Of a stretch of DNA of 64,000 nucleotides, positions 44,641-53,695 are shown one piece after another (position 1 is the first letter of the stretch; every line of letters begins with the position of its first letter). Both the position numbers and the translations under genes were made by a program. Source of the stretch: Perspicuibacillus lycopersici (GTDB lineage: Bacteria > Bacillota > Bacilli > Bacillales > Caldibacillaceae); assembly GCF_025660475.1 (NCBI RefSeq), contig NZ_JAOUSF010000004.1:124001-188000 (forward strand), in the 5' to 3' direction. The notes under the pieces are model-generated. The model was not told where the DNA came from and did not search any database. It worked only from the letters and a program-made list of their open reading frames with translations.

Positions 44641-45921
44641 TTATGAAGTTATTTTTGAATCATTTGCAGTAATTTGTTCTGGATAGCCGTAGCTTCCGTG
44701 CTCACTAATATCCAATCCCATTATTTCTTCTTCTTCCGAAACACGAATTCCACCCATTACTAGCTTCGCAACATATAGGATGAGAAAGGAAACAACAAAA
44801 GCGAAAAGACCAGCTGTGACAACACCGAGTGCTTGCACGCCTAATTGCTCGAATCCGCCACCGTAAAATAAACCAGCTTTACCAACACCAGTTGTTTCTA
44901 CTAATTCAGGTGTTGCGAAAAATCCGTTGGATAGTGTTCCCCAAACCCCTGCAGTTCCGTGGACGGACAATGCAAATATAGGATCGTCAATTTTCATCTT
45001 ATCAAAGAATCTTGCACTATAGAACACTAAAATTCCAGCGATAAAGCCGATTACTACTGCAGCCCAAGGAGCAACAAACGCACAAGATGCAGTAATAGCA
45101 ACAAGCCCAGCTAAAGCGCCGTTTAATATTGTTGGAATATCGGATTTGCCTAGAACAATCCAAGAAATTAATGTTGCTGCAACTGCTCCAGCAGCAGCAC
45201 CTAAGTTGGTCGTTAAGCCTACATAACCAAAGAATGCCCCATCTACAGAAACTGTGCTACCAGCGTTAAATCCGAACCAGCCAACCCAAAGAATTAATAC
45301 AGCTAATGCAGTATATACTTGGTTGTGACCGGCTAAGTTGTTTGCCGAACCATCTTTGTTATATTTTCCAATACGAGGTTTTAATAGAATAGTAGCAGCT
45401 AATGCACCCATCGCACCAGTTAAATGAACGACAGTGGAACCTGCGAAGTCCTGTTTACCGTGTTCAGCTAACCAGCCGCCTCCCCAAATCCAATGTGCGA
45501 CAACAGGATAAACAATGGCACCGAAAAGGATCGCGAAAATAACATAAAGTGGAAATTTTGCTCTTTCTGCAAATCCGCCAAGTGCAATTGTTAAAGAAAT
45601 TCCGGCGAATGCTAATTGGAAAAGAAAGAATACGGTATCGGCTAGCGACCCGTCCGCTGCTAAATCACCGCCATAGAAGAAATCGGTTAAGCCTACAAAG
45701 AAATTAGCGTTTCCGCCAAAAATAAATGCATACCCAACAGCCCAAAATACTAGTGAAGCAAGACCGAAAGTAAAAATTGTTTTCCCTGCGATATGGCCAG
45801 CATTTTTCATTCTAGTAGAGCCAGCCTCTAGCATTATGAACCCGCCTATCATAAAAATAACTAAAATTGCAGCAATCATGGTCCATAAACTGTTCATTAA
45901 GTATGTTGCATCCATCTCCAT
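44641..45921 (-). CDS. amt: Ammonium transporter (Amt/NrgA type)
   Basis: A 426-residue protein with eleven hydrophobic helices. Family segments are GGFIMLEAGSTRMKNAGHIA, TVVHLTGAMGALAATILLKPR, VGWFGFNAGSTV, and the second pore His region LSVHGTAGVWGTL. It conducts ammonium under nitrogen limitation. AGGGGG lies 11 nt before ATG. Two GlnR/TnrA boxes lie upstream. No glnK/nrgB gene follows; downstream is a terminator and then the DUF294 gene, unlike the nrgAB operon of B. subtilis. Confidence 0.95.
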   Translation of the reverse strand: MEMDATYLMNSLWTMIAAILVIFMIGGFIMLEAGSTRMKNAGHIAGKTIFTFGLASLVFWAVGYAFIFGGNANFFVGLTDFFYGGDLAADGSLADTVFFLFQLAFAGISLTIALGGFAERAKFPLYVIFAILFGAIVYPVVAHWIWGGGWLAEHGKQDFAGSTVVHLTGAMGALAATILLKPRIGKYNKDGSANNLAGHNQVYTALAVLILWVGWFGFNAGSTVSVDGAFFGYVGLTTNLGAAAGAVAATLISWIVLGKSDIPTILNGALAGLVAITASCAFVAPWAAVVIGFIAGILVFYSARFFDKMKIDDPIFALSVHGTAGVWGTLSNGFFATPELVETTGVGKAGLFYGGGFEQLGVQALGVVTAGLFAFVVSFLILYVAKLVMGGIRVSEEEEIMGLDISEHGSYGYPEQITANDSKITS

Positions 45922-45968
45922 TTTTTCGTTTTCCCCCTTATGAAAGATAATTTTTTATTACATTTTCA

Positions 45969-45985
45969 TGTTAGAAAATATAACA
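45969..45985. promoter_or_regulatory. GlnR/TnrA box, promoter-proximal
   Basis: TGTTAGAAAATATAACA matches the consensus TGTNAN7TNACA exactly and has the A/T-rich centre. It lies about 50 bp upstream of the amt start codon and about 20 bp downstream of the predicted transcription start. Confidence 0.85.
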
Positions 45986-46002
45986 TTTGTAATATATCCA
46001 TA

Positions 46003-46030
46003 ATTTTAGCATTAAATTTTGAGTTGTCAA
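46003..46030 (-). promoter_or_regulatory. Probable amt promoter
   Basis: On the minus strand TTGACA (46030-46025) and TAAAAT (46008-46003) are separated by 16 nt, between the two GlnR/TnrA boxes. Confidence 0.55.
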
Positions 46031-46048
46031 TCAATTTTAAAAATTTTA

Positions 46049-46065
46049 TGTTAGAAAAGTTAACA
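46049..46065. promoter_or_regulatory. GlnR/TnrA box, promoter-distal
   Basis: TGTTAGAAAAGTTAACA again fits the TGTNAN7TNACA consensus. It lies 80 bp from the first box and about 20 bp upstream of the -35 hexamer, a position suited to activation. Confidence 0.8.
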
Positions 46066-46159
46066 TCATTTTATGGTGAAATGAAGGGAATGGTTCATGT
46101 GGGACATCCGCTATTTGTAAATATTGTCGGAGCTATTGGGGAGAAATTATTCTAAATAA

Positions 46160-46193
46160 AAAACCAAGAGTAAAGTGCGTACTCTTGGTTTCC
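46160..46193 (-). terminator. Intrinsic terminator for proC
   Basis: AAACCAAGAGTA pairs with TACTCTTGGTTT around a 7-nt loop, with T residues on the minus strand. Confidence 0.85.
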
Positions 46194-46220
46194 TTATTGG
46201 GAAATGGATGAATAACTATT

Positions 46221-47027
46221 TTAATGAATGGAGCGGGATTTGTTAATATTTGCTGCAATGGCATCAATGATCGCATAGCGCATGCCATGTTTTTCTAATG
46301 TTGCGATTGATTCAATGGTTGTTCCTCCAGGGGAGCAAACTTGATCCTTTAATTCTCCGGGATGAATACCGGTTTCTAATACCATTTTTGCTGCCCCGAG
46401 TACTGCTTGAGCGGCGAATAGGTATGCATCCTTTCGCGGCAATCCGTGCATAACTGCCCCGTCTGCTAATGCCTCGATAAATTGGTAAACATATGCAGGT
46501 GATGAACCGCTTGTTGCAGTGACGACATCCATCAAGGATTCATCTATAAAGGCAGCCTTACCAAAGCTTTCAAATAATTTCTGAATATCTTCCTTTTCCC
46601 CAGCAGTTAGTAAAGCATTTGTAGAAATTGCTGTCATTCCTTCACCAACGAGCACAGGTGTATTTGGCATTGCTTTTACAATTTTTACTGGTCGTTGGAA
46701 ACGTTGTTCATTTTGCTCAATGGATTGACCAGCTGCAATTAAAATAATAATTGCGTTATCTTTTATAGAAGCTTTAATTTCTTCAATAACTTTTTCGTAC
46801 ATTTCTGGTGTCACGGAAAGAAATACAATATCACATGTTTTCGCAATTACTTTATTGTCGGTTGCAATTGTAATTCCAAATTCCTGCTTAAGCTCGACAA
46901 GCTTTGCCTCTGTACGATTAGAGGCATATACATTTTTTGCAGGCACTAAATGGGAATTTACAATTCCCCCAATAATTGCCTTTGCCATATTTCCAGCACC
47001 AATAAAACCGATTTTTTTATTTTTCAT
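46221..47027 (-). CDS. proC: Pyrroline-5-carboxylate reductase
   Basis: A 268-residue enzyme that reduces pyrroline-5-carboxylate to proline with NAD(P)H. The Rossmann start is KKIGFIGAGNMAKAIIGGI, followed by KAMPNTPVLVGEG and the family signature TSGSSPAYVYQFIEALADGAV, then CSPGGTTIESIATLE. ATG at 47027 follows AAAGGA; the TTG two codons upstream is less likely. The gene stands next to an OsmC gene on the same strand but has its own terminator. Confidence 0.95.
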   Translation of the reverse strand: MKNKKIGFIGAGNMAKAIIGGIVNSHLVPAKNVYASNRTEAKLVELKQEFGITIATDNKVIAKTCDIVFLSVTPEMYEKVIEEIKASIKDNAIIILIAAGQSIEQNEQRFQRPVKIVKAMPNTPVLVGEGMTAISTNALLTAGEKEDIQKLFESFGKAAFIDESLMDVVTATSGSSPAYVYQFIEALADGAVMHGLPRKDAYLFAAQAVLGAAKMVLETGIHPGELKDQVCSPGGTTIESIATLEKHGMRYAIIDAIAANINKSRSIH

Positions 47028-47050
47028 AAACAATCCTTTCTACTCCATGA

Positions 47051-47506
47051 TTATACCTTTTCTGCTGTTTCAATTTTCACCTCTAATTCAAGCTCCACAT
47101 TTCCTTGAATTGCCCGGCTAATCATGCACGAACTTTCTGCCTTTGTAGCGAGTTTCAGTGCCAGATCTTTATCACGCTGACTCGCATCCTCCTTTAATAC
47201 AATGGTAGGACGATGAATGATTTTTTTATATGTAAAAACTCCGTTTGTAACGTCGACGATACCGACAGATTCCATAGATAAATCTTCTTTTTCTAAATTG
47301 CTTCTTTGCATCATAGCAGCTAATGTGATGATATAGCAAGTAGCTGCAGCACCTAATAGCATTTCATCCGGATTTGTCCCAATTCCTGGACCTTCCATTT
47401 GTGGAGGAATGGAGATTTTTGTTACAAGATTTCCTGCTTCAATTTGCCCCACATCATTACGTAACCCGGGCCAATGTGCTTTTAAATGAAATTGATGTTC
47501 TGCCAT
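47051..47506 (-). CDS. OsmC-family peroxiredoxin-like protein (SACOL1771 type)
   Basis: The 151-residue protein has the OsmC alpha/beta fold with the two redox cysteines: LLGAAATCYIITLAAMM (Cys57) and KAESSCMISRAIQGN (Cys near 125). The opening FHLKAHWPGLRNDVGQI fits the SACOL1771-like subgroup. Members reduce organic hydroperoxides using lipoyl or thiol partners. It ends 23 nt before proC begins, so the two may share a transcript. Confidence 0.85.
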   Translation of the reverse strand: MAEHQFHLKAHWPGLRNDVGQIEAGNLVTKISIPPQMEGPGIGTNPDEMLLGAAATCYIITLAAMMQRSNLEKEDLSMESVGIVDVTNGVFTYKKIIHRPTIVLKEDASQRDKDLALKLATKAESSCMISRAIQGNVELELEVKIETAEKV

Positions 47507-47811
47507 TATGAAATCCCCCTAAATAATCGTTTCTTCATTAATGAGATTAATCCATTTTCATCCGACAGTCAAAGGACGAACCTTTATTTATATGTTTCGA
47601 AAACTTCATTGTTTTCGAAATAAAATTTCTCTTATTCAATAATCGCTTACAATGAACAACTGTAACACATTAGTAAAAGGTGATGAAACGATCGTATTGA
47701 AGAAGGTACTTGTTGAAAAAAATCACATTGAAATTTTTATAAAACAATATACTAAATTTTACGAAATATTAGTATAATAGAAAGAAATATTGTCTTAAAG
47801 GAGGGTATAAA
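47507..47811. other. Divergent intergenic region upstream of mbcS
   Basis: The 305-bp gap between divergent OsmC and acyl-CoA synthetase genes is very AT-rich. It includes a short inverted stretch TTTCGAAAAC/GTTTTCGAAA around 47600, which could be an operator. No RNA element or small gene is supported. Confidence 0.4.
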
Positions 47812-49407
47812 ATGAATGCAGCAGAACGGTTCGTAGCACCTGAATATTATAATTTTGTTAAGGAAGTAGAAAAATTTGCATCCGACTCTAGTAAAATCGC
47901 TATTAAGTGGGTAAGTGAAAACGGGGAAATCCTTACGATAAGTTATCCCGAATTAATTGCGAAAACGAATCAATATGCCAATGCATTATTGAATCAAGGG
48001 ATAAAAAAGGGAGATCGAGCATTATTAATTGTACCGAAAGTTCCAGAGGCATATTATTTATATTTAGCTTGTTTAAAAGCCGGAATAGTCATTATTCCAT
48101 GCTCAGAGATGCTCCGTGCCAAAGATTTTAGCTATCGAATTAACCATGCGGAGGCAAATACAGTTATTGCTTATTCCTCATTCACGACAGAAATAGATCG
48201 GATTGACGAGTCACTGCCTTCTTTAGAAAGAAAATTTACTATTGGTGAACAACGAGTGGATGGGTGGACCTCCTTATCAAAGCTAGCAAATAATGAAAGC
48301 GCATTCTATGAAGGGGCAAATACGAAAAGAGATGACATGGCATTTTTACCTTACACTTCTGGAACTACAGGTAATCCGAAGGCGGTAGTACATACGCATG
48401 GATGGGCGTACACTCATTTAAAGGTAGCCCCAACATTATGGTTAGATGTTCAAGAGGGGGACGTCGTTTGGGCAACAGCTGCACCGGGGTGGCAAAAATG
48501 GGTATGGAGTCCATTTGTTTCAACCGTAGGGATGGGAGCTACTGCATTTGTCTATCAAGGAAAATTTGATCCAGAAAAATATCTAGAGCTGCTTCAAGAG
48601 CATGAGGTGAATGTATTATGCTGTACACCAACAGAATACCGATTTATGGCGAAGCTTAATAATCTAGCAAAATACTCTTTGCCGAAGCTTCGAAGCGCTG
48701 TTTCTGCAGGGGAGCCATTAAATGCCCAAGTAATTACAACCTTTAAACAATATTTTCATGTAGATGTCCGTGATGGCTACGGACAGACAGAAAATACTTT
48801 ATTGGTTGGCACATTGCCGAAAATGGAAATTCGCCCGGGTTCTATGGGCAAACCGATGCCGGGATATATAATAGAAGTGATTAATGCAAAAGGGGAGCCG
48901 GTAAAGCCTGGGGAAGTAGGGGATATTGCGGTCCATAAAACGATGCCTATCTTATTTAAAGAGTATTATAAAGATCCGGAGCGCACGAGGAATGCATATC
49001 GAGGTGATTGGTATGTAACAGGAGATCAAGCGAAGAAGGATGAAGATGGATACTTTTGGTATGAGGGTAGAATGGATGATATTATCATTAGCTCTGGATA
49101 TACAATTGGACCATTTGAAGTCGAGGACGCCTTATTGAAGCATCCAGCGGTAAAGGAATGTGCTGTTATTGCTAGCCCCGATCCGGACCGCGGTAATATT
49201 GTCAAAGCATTTGTTGTTTTGCGAAATCCCGGGGACAGCAATCATCCGGAGCTAATTGGTGACCTACAGGAGCATGTCAAAGCACTAACTGCACCGTATA
49301 AATATCCAAGGAAAATTGAATTTGTAGAGGAATTACCGAAAACCACTTCTGGAAAAATCCGTAGAGTGGAATTGAGACAAAAGGAGAAAGAGCTATTACA
49401 GCGATAG
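47812..49407 (+). CDS. mbcS: Acyl-CoA synthetase MbcS (YtcI-like)
   Basis: A 531-residue member of the acyl-adenylate-forming family. The phosphate loop is LPYTSGTTGNPKAV, the aromatic motif is DGYGQTEN, the hinge is WYVTGDQAKKDEDGYFWYEGRMDD (split), and the catalytic lysine lies in TTSGKIRRVELR at the end. It matches the acetyl/medium-chain synthetases named MbcS, which activate branched short-chain acids such as 2-methylbutyrate to feed branched-chain fatty acids. AAGGAGG precedes ATG. Confidence 0.9.
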   Translation: MNAAERFVAPEYYNFVKEVEKFASDSSKIAIKWVSENGEILTISYPELIAKTNQYANALLNQGIKKGDRALLIVPKVPEAYYLYLACLKAGIVIIPCSEMLRAKDFSYRINHAEANTVIAYSSFTTEIDRIDESLPSLERKFTIGEQRVDGWTSLSKLANNESAFYEGANTKRDDMAFLPYTSGTTGNPKAVVHTHGWAYTHLKVAPTLWLDVQEGDVVWATAAPGWQKWVWSPFVSTVGMGATAFVYQGKFDPEKYLELLQEHEVNVLCCTPTEYRFMAKLNNLAKYSLPKLRSAVSAGEPLNAQVITTFKQYFHVDVRDGYGQTENTLLVGTLPKMEIRPGSMGKPMPGYIIEVINAKGEPVKPGEVGDIAVHKTMPILFKEYYKDPERTRNAYRGDWYVTGDQAKKDEDGYFWYEGRMDDIIISSGYTIGPFEVEDALLKHPAVKECAVIASPDPDRGNIVKAFVVLRNPGDSNHPELIGDLQEHVKALTAPYKYPRKIEFVEELPKTTSGKIRRVELRQKEKELLQR

Positions 49408-49417
49408 TTAAACGATA

Positions 49418-49495
49418 GGGAAGCGTGCTAACCTTCCATCATTTCTATTGATTTGATGGTGTTTAAAGGATAGCAGGCTTCCCTGTTTTTATGAT
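49418..49495 (+). terminator. Intrinsic terminator after mbcS
   Basis: An extended, imperfect hairpin with outer arms GGGAAGC and GCTTCCC and inner CCATCA/TGATGG-type pairing, followed by T residues. Confidence 0.7.
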
Positions 49496-49507
49496 GATCA
49501 TGATGGA

Positions 49508-50155
49508 TTATAGTACATATAAAAATACGCTTAAAAAATGTGCCAGACTTCCGAGAAGTATAAATACATGGAAGATTTCGTGGAACCCCATTTGTTTAAA
49601 CTGTAAAAACTTTGGTTTTGCTCCGTAAATGATTCCTCCAATTGTATACATTGCGCCCCCGATTATTAATAAAGTAATTCCACCAGTTGCAAGTTTTTCT
49701 GAAAGGCTTGGGAAGACAAACACAATAATCCAGCCCATTGCAATATAAAGTACAGTTGAAATCCATCTTGGGCAATGAAACCAAACCATTTTAAAGACAA
49801 TTCCAGCAATGGCAATTGTGGAAATAATGGCAAATAATGTCCAACCTAATGTGCCCTTTAGTGTAATTAAACAAAAAGGTGTATAGGTGCCGGCAATCAG
49901 TAAGAATATCATAGAGTGGTCAATTTTTCGAAAAAAGGCAATGACTTTATCCTTTGCAATTACCATATGATAGGTGGCAGAAGCAGAATATAACAAAATC
50001 ATGCTAATGCCGAAAACGATGACGGCAAAAAGACTAAGCATTGATCCAGCATCCTCTGCTGCTTTAATTACCATTGCTAGTAATGCAAAAAAAGCAAGCA
50101 CTGCACCAGCCAAATGTGTGAGACTGTTAATTGGTTCACGAATGTAATTCCCCAT
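49508..50155 (-). CDS. Hemolysin III (PAQR/YplQ) family membrane protein
   Basis: The 215-residue protein has seven hydrophobic helices. Family motifs are REPINSLTHLAGA, SASATYHM (metal-site His region), RKIDHSMIFLLIAGTYTPF and GFHEIFHVFILLGSLAHF with the C-terminal His pair. This is the PAQR superfamily, often named TrhA or YplQ; in bacteria it affects membrane-lipid homeostasis, and the haemolysin label is historical. Confidence 0.92.
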   Translation of the reverse strand: MGNYIREPINSLTHLAGAVLAFFALLAMVIKAAEDAGSMLSLFAVIVFGISMILLYSASATYHMVIAKDKVIAFFRKIDHSMIFLLIAGTYTPFCLITLKGTLGWTLFAIISTIAIAGIVFKMVWFHCPRWISTVLYIAMGWIIVFVFPSLSEKLATGGITLLIIGGAMYTIGGIIYGAKPKFLQFKQMGFHEIFHVFILLGSLAHFLSVFLYVL

Positions 50156-50331
50156 TATTAATCCTCCTAATACAACATGTAGTTTTCGAAACTACTTATA
50201 ATAATATAGGAATAACAGAATGTAGTCAATGTTTACTTTCAAAAAATTGTACAGTAAAATGAACGATAGAAACTTACATAAATCCAAAGCTAGAAAGCAG
50301 AAAATTAAATAATGATACGAGGAGTATATTT

Positions 50332-50904
50332 GTGGAAAAAATAGAAGATTTGCTGACTGCATTAAGTTTAGAACAAAATATAACATTAGAGAATATTCCA
50401 GACATTGACTTATACATGGATCAAGTAATTCAGCTTTTTGAAAATACATATAATAGTACGAAGCGTGATGAAGAAGAAAAAATATTAACAAAGACGATGA
50501 TAAATAACTATGCGAAGGGGAAATTATTTTTCCCAATAAAAAATAAAAAGTATTCAAAGGATCATATTATACTAATTAGTCTTATTTATCAGTTGAAAGG
50601 AAATATGTCTATAAAGGACATAAAGGTGTTGTTTGAAGGACTAAACGAGAAAATAATGACGAGTGATTTTGCGTTGGAGCATTTTTACAATAGCTATCTT
50701 CAACTAGTTAACGAAAATGTGGAAACCTTTAAAAAAGATGTAAAAGATATTGCGGTTGCAACAAAGTCTGAAGTGATAAAATTAGAAGATAAGGACGAGG
50801 ATTATTTAGAACAGGTGCTATTGATTGCTTCCCTTTCGTACATGAGTAATCTATATCGCCGGGCGGTAGAGAAATTAGTAGATGAAATCATTCAGAAAAG
50901 GTGA
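50332..50904 (+). CDS. DUF1836-family protein
   Basis: A 190-residue helical protein. The core is IPDIDLYMDQVIQLFEN, then LTKTMINNYAKGKLFFPIKN and YSKDHIILISLIYQLKG (about 20-105), a helix-turn-helix-like domain typical of DUF1836. GTG at 50332 follows AGGAG by 7 nt. It is followed at 6 nt by the coproporphyrinogen oxidase gene. DUF1836 proteins are probable regulators of unknown target. Confidence 0.8.
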   Translation: MEKIEDLLTALSLEQNITLENIPDIDLYMDQVIQLFENTYNSTKRDEEEKILTKTMINNYAKGKLFFPIKNKKYSKDHIILISLIYQLKGNMSIKDIKVLFEGLNEKIMTSDFALEHFYNSYLQLVNENVETFKKDVKDIAVATKSEVIKLEDKDEDYLEQVLLIASLSYMSNLYRRAVEKLVDEIIQKR

Positions 50905-50909
50905 GGAAA

Positions 50910-52295
50910 ATGCGAAATATATTAATACTAGGTGGGGGAATTACAGGCTTAACTGTACTTTACGAATTGAATAAATGGCGTCAAGCGTCAAACGCGGATG
51001 TCCGGTTAATGCTCGCAGAGGCTAGTCCAAAACTTGGTGGGAAAATTCAAACGGTAACGGAAAAAGGATTTATTATGGAAACCGGTGCAGACTCCATCGT
51101 CAGTCGGAAAATCGAAAATGGAGGATTATTAGAGGAACTTGGCTTACATACAGAGCAAGTTTATAATTCAGCGGGAATCTCCTATATCTATGTAGATGGT
51201 GAACTAAAACAAATCCCTGCAGATGCTATTTTTGGAATACCGACAAGCATTGAATCGTTAGCGACGACTACATTAGTGTCAGCGGAGGGAAAGGTTGCAG
51301 CGCTTCAAGATTTTTATGTGACGGATAATCCATTCACCGAAAATGATTCGATTGGAGATTTTCTCGAATATTATTTTGGGAAAGAACTAGTAGAAAAGCA
51401 AATTGCACCTGTTTTATCTGGTGTATATTCAGGCAAATTATCCGAGCTATCGATTAAATCAACGATGCCGTATCTTTTAGATTATAAAAATGAATTTGGA
51501 AGCATTATTAAAGGATTTTCGGCCAATAAGGAGAAATTTAAATCTGGTGGTAGTAAGAAATTCCTTTCCTTTAAAAACGGGTTGCACACATTAATTGACG
51601 GATTAGTGGAACACTCAAAAGGGGCTGAAATTTATACGAATTGGGAAGCAATACGTATGGAACGAGAACAGGACAAGTATCAAGTTACCTTTGCAAATGG
51701 GGAAAAGATTGAAGCTGATGAGGTTGTTCTCAGCATTCCACATTCGTCAGCACAAAGATTATTACAATTTGATGGATTGGATACGGACTTTTCTCATTTA
51801 CAAACGAGTGCACTTATTAGTGTATATTTAGGATTTGCAATACCAGATGAGCGACTACCGTATGATGGAACAGGCTTCATAACTGCAAATCAAGAGGATT
51901 TATTCTGTAATGCCTGTACATGGACAAGCAGGAAATGGGAGCATACATCAAATCAAGGCAATTTATTAGTTCGGATGTTTTACAAAAATAGTAATCCGAG
52001 ATTTTCTGAAATTCAACAGATGAATGAGCAACAACTAGTTAAGGTTGCCTTAACAGATTTTGAGAAAAGTCTCGGGATAAAAGCAGAGCCAATGGTTCAC
52101 ATTGTGACGGATTGGACTGGGAAAATGCCGAAATACCAAATTAATCATGCAGAAACGATTACTGCTCTTGTAACGAAGCTTTCCGTCAATTATCCTGGAG
52201 TATATTTGGCAGGAAGCTCCTATTATGGTGTTGGAGTTCCAGACTGTATCGAAAATGGAAAGGAGATTGCCCAAAAAATTATACAATCTCTATAG
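50910..52295 (+). CDS. cgoX: Coproporphyrinogen III / protoporphyrinogen oxidase (CgoX, formerly HemY)
   Basis: A 461-residue FAD enzyme. The dinucleotide fold is ILGGGITGLTVLYEL, then EASPKLGGKIQTV and METGADSIVSRK. Middle parts YPFLDYKNEFGSI-like PYLLDYKNEFGSIIKGF and the C-terminal YPGVYLAGSSYYGVGVPDCI (FAD pyrophosphate site) agree with Gram-positive HemY. It oxidises coproporphyrinogen III in the coproporphyrin-dependent haem route. ATG at 50910 has AAGGTG before it; the frame opens at 50901, overlapping the DUF1836 stop by four bases. The usual neighbours hemE and hemH are absent. Confidence 0.92.
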   Translation: MRNILILGGGITGLTVLYELNKWRQASNADVRLMLAEASPKLGGKIQTVTEKGFIMETGADSIVSRKIENGGLLEELGLHTEQVYNSAGISYIYVDGELKQIPADAIFGIPTSIESLATTTLVSAEGKVAALQDFYVTDNPFTENDSIGDFLEYYFGKELVEKQIAPVLSGVYSGKLSELSIKSTMPYLLDYKNEFGSIIKGFSANKEKFKSGGSKKFLSFKNGLHTLIDGLVEHSKGAEIYTNWEAIRMEREQDKYQVTFANGEKIEADEVVLSIPHSSAQRLLQFDGLDTDFSHLQTSALISVYLGFAIPDERLPYDGTGFITANQEDLFCNACTWTSRKWEHTSNQGNLLVRMFYKNSNPRFSEIQQMNEQQLVKVALTDFEKSLGIKAEPMVHIVTDWTGKMPKYQINHAETITALVTKLSVNYPGVYLAGSSYYGVGVPDCIENGKEIAQKIIQSL

Positions 52296-52307
52296 GAGGT
52301 TAGAATA

Positions 52308-52673
52308 ATGGCAGAAATTGATGGAGTTTTAGAATGGACATTTTACGAAGAAGTAAATGTCCCAAAGAATATTGAAGAAATACTAGTGGATGGTGAATAT
52401 GCTGAAGTAGCCTACCGGACAGTTCGAGATGTTGCGGTTGTTACTAATAAACGTTTTATTATAGCGGACCGTCAAGGGATAACTGGTAAGAAAGTAGAAA
52501 TCTATACGATTCCATTTAAATCCATCGATATGTATTCCACGGAAAACGGAGGCAGATTGGATTTTAATGCCGAGATAGAATTATGGACGAAAACGGGTAA
52601 GTTTAAGCTAAACTTAAATAAAAAGGTGGATATTCGTAAGCTTGATCGGCTAATTGCATCGCATATATTATAG
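52308..52673 (+). CDS. Bacterial PH-domain protein
   Basis: A 121-residue protein made of a single bacterial pleckstrin-homology fold: VVTNKRFIIADRQG, the KVEIYTIPFKSIDMYSTENG strand pair, and LWTKTGKFKLNLNKKVDIRK with a C-terminal helix. Such proteins are common single-domain YvbH-like members of unknown function. It starts 12 nt after cgoX with AGGAGG and ends before a terminator, so it is the last gene of the DUF1836-cgoX transcript. Confidence 0.85.
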   Translation: MAEIDGVLEWTFYEEVNVPKNIEEILVDGEYAEVAYRTVRDVAVVTNKRFIIADRQGITGKKVEIYTIPFKSIDMYSTENGGRLDFNAEIELWTKTGKFKLNLNKKVDIRKLDRLIASHIL

Positions 52674-52709
52674 TAGTATAAAAATCGAGTGTATTATTTT
52701 ACGAAGAAG

Positions 52710-52748
52710 GGCTCAGCACTACGGTATTGGCAGTGTTGGGTCTTTTTT
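52710..52748 (+). terminator. Intrinsic terminator after PH-domain gene
   Basis: GGCTCAGCACT pairs with AGTGTTGGGTC (several wobbles) around an 11-nt loop, followed by six T. Confidence 0.7.
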
Positions 52749-53082
52749 ATAGGCTGTTTACGTATCGATTGCTATTTGTAAAAGAGAGCAGACTGAATAC
52801 ATTTCGTGCATCCATTCGGCGGGAGTTAAGGTTAGCTGCGGGTGACTTACGTCTTTATCATCCGAATTGGTATGCAATATTTATACATAATATTAGATTT
52901 AGCATAATGTTTGCTAAGAAGCAGCTCCATATAATATATAAATAGAAAATGAATGTCGGAAGAAAGAAGAATATACATTAGAATTTTATAAGTTGTGTCG
53001 AATTTCAGGGATATCCGAAAATTTCCGAGGAAATAAGACAAAGAAAATACAGGACATTGTCGAATTTTCAGTATTCATATAA

Positions 53083-53117
53083 GGAGCAGGTAATATTTAT
53101 TACCTGCTCCTTTTTAT
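53083..53117. terminator. Strong palindromic terminator before queT 3' end
   Basis: AGGAGCAGGTAATATT pairs with AATATTACCTGCTCCT, followed by TTTTT on the plus strand. It probably ends transcription from both sides. Confidence 0.75.
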
Positions 53118-53133
53118 CAATCATCATATAGAA

Positions 53134-53619
53134 TTACATCATCTTCTCAAATTTCACGCGTGCATCAATAGCCTTCATTAATGGTGCACCGATTGCCATT
53201 ACGACAAATTCTCCAATGGCTGTAAATAACCAAGTTTCCCAAAAAGGTAACCCGATTGCTAAATTTAGTTCATAGGCAATGATAAACATCATTCCTGAAA
53301 AAATCAATGTATTTACAATCATCCGTGCCCACACATTTTTCACGAACGTACTAATTAAAATAGTTAAAGATAGACAAATAATCGAGTGAGCTACACCGAA
53401 GTAAAGATCATATGGCAACAGATCAGAAAAAAATAAGTTAGCCAAAAAGACACCAAGAACTATGCCGAAAAAATATTTTTTGTTGAAAACGATGAGATGA
53501 TTGAACATTTCCGGAATCCGAAACTGTATTTGCGAAAAGGCAATAGGTTGGATAATTCCGGTGATGGCAATATAAAGTGCCGCGATGATTCCATTTACTG
53601 CGATAGTTTTAATTTTCAT
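53134..53619 (-). CDS. queT: QueT-family queuosine precursor transporter
   Basis: A 161-residue membrane protein with about five helices and typical QueT segments AVNGIIAALYIAITGIIQPI, SQIQFRIPEMFNHLIVFNKK and GVFLANLFFSDL. QueT acts as the substrate component of an ECF-type importer for queuosine precursors such as preQ1. A preQ1-I riboswitch directly upstream confirms the assignment. The frame extends to 53724, but that part covers the riboswitch; ATG at 53619 has GGGAGAGG before it. Confidence 0.92.
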   Translation of the reverse strand: MKIKTIAVNGIIAALYIAITGIIQPIAFSQIQFRIPEMFNHLIVFNKKYFFGIVLGVFLANLFFSDLLPYDLYFGVAHSIICLSLTILISTFVKNVWARMIVNTLIFSGMMFIIAYELNLAIGLPFWETWLFTAIGEFVVMAIGAPLMKAIDARVKFEKMM

Positions 53620-53625
53620 TTTATC

Positions 53626-53668
53626 CTCTCCCTTAGTTTTTTTACGTGGGATGGTTTCGAACCACGTC
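53626..53668 (-). promoter_or_regulatory. PreQ1-I riboswitch in the queT leader
   Basis: On the minus strand ACGTGG (53667-53662) pairs with CCACGT (53649-53644) with loop TTCGAAACCATC. The A-rich tail AAAAAAACTAA follows and leads into GGGAGAGG, the queT ribosome site. This is the compact preQ1-I aptamer, placed so that ligand binding hides the ribosome site. Confidence 0.88.
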
Positions 53669-53695
53669 GGGAAATTCCCGATGAACAACATTCCT

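Larger units (their letters stand above)
52674..53133. other. Intergenic region between PH-domain gene and queT
   Basis: Apart from a terminator at 52710-52748, this 460-bp stretch has no gene with a ribosome site. An imperfect hairpin (GGAGCAGGTAATATT with AATATTACCTGCTCC, about 53083-53112) followed by TTTTT lies at its right end. It can terminate the plus strand and possibly queT on the minus strand. Confidence 0.5.

Noticed and set aside
45940..46155. 71-residue frame upstream of amt
   Set aside because: It covers the two GlnR/TnrA boxes and the amt promoter and has no ribosome site.
52727..53041. Short frames on both strands between the PH-domain gene and queT
   Set aside because: The plus-strand one starts inside a terminator hairpin; neither has a ribosome site or known features.
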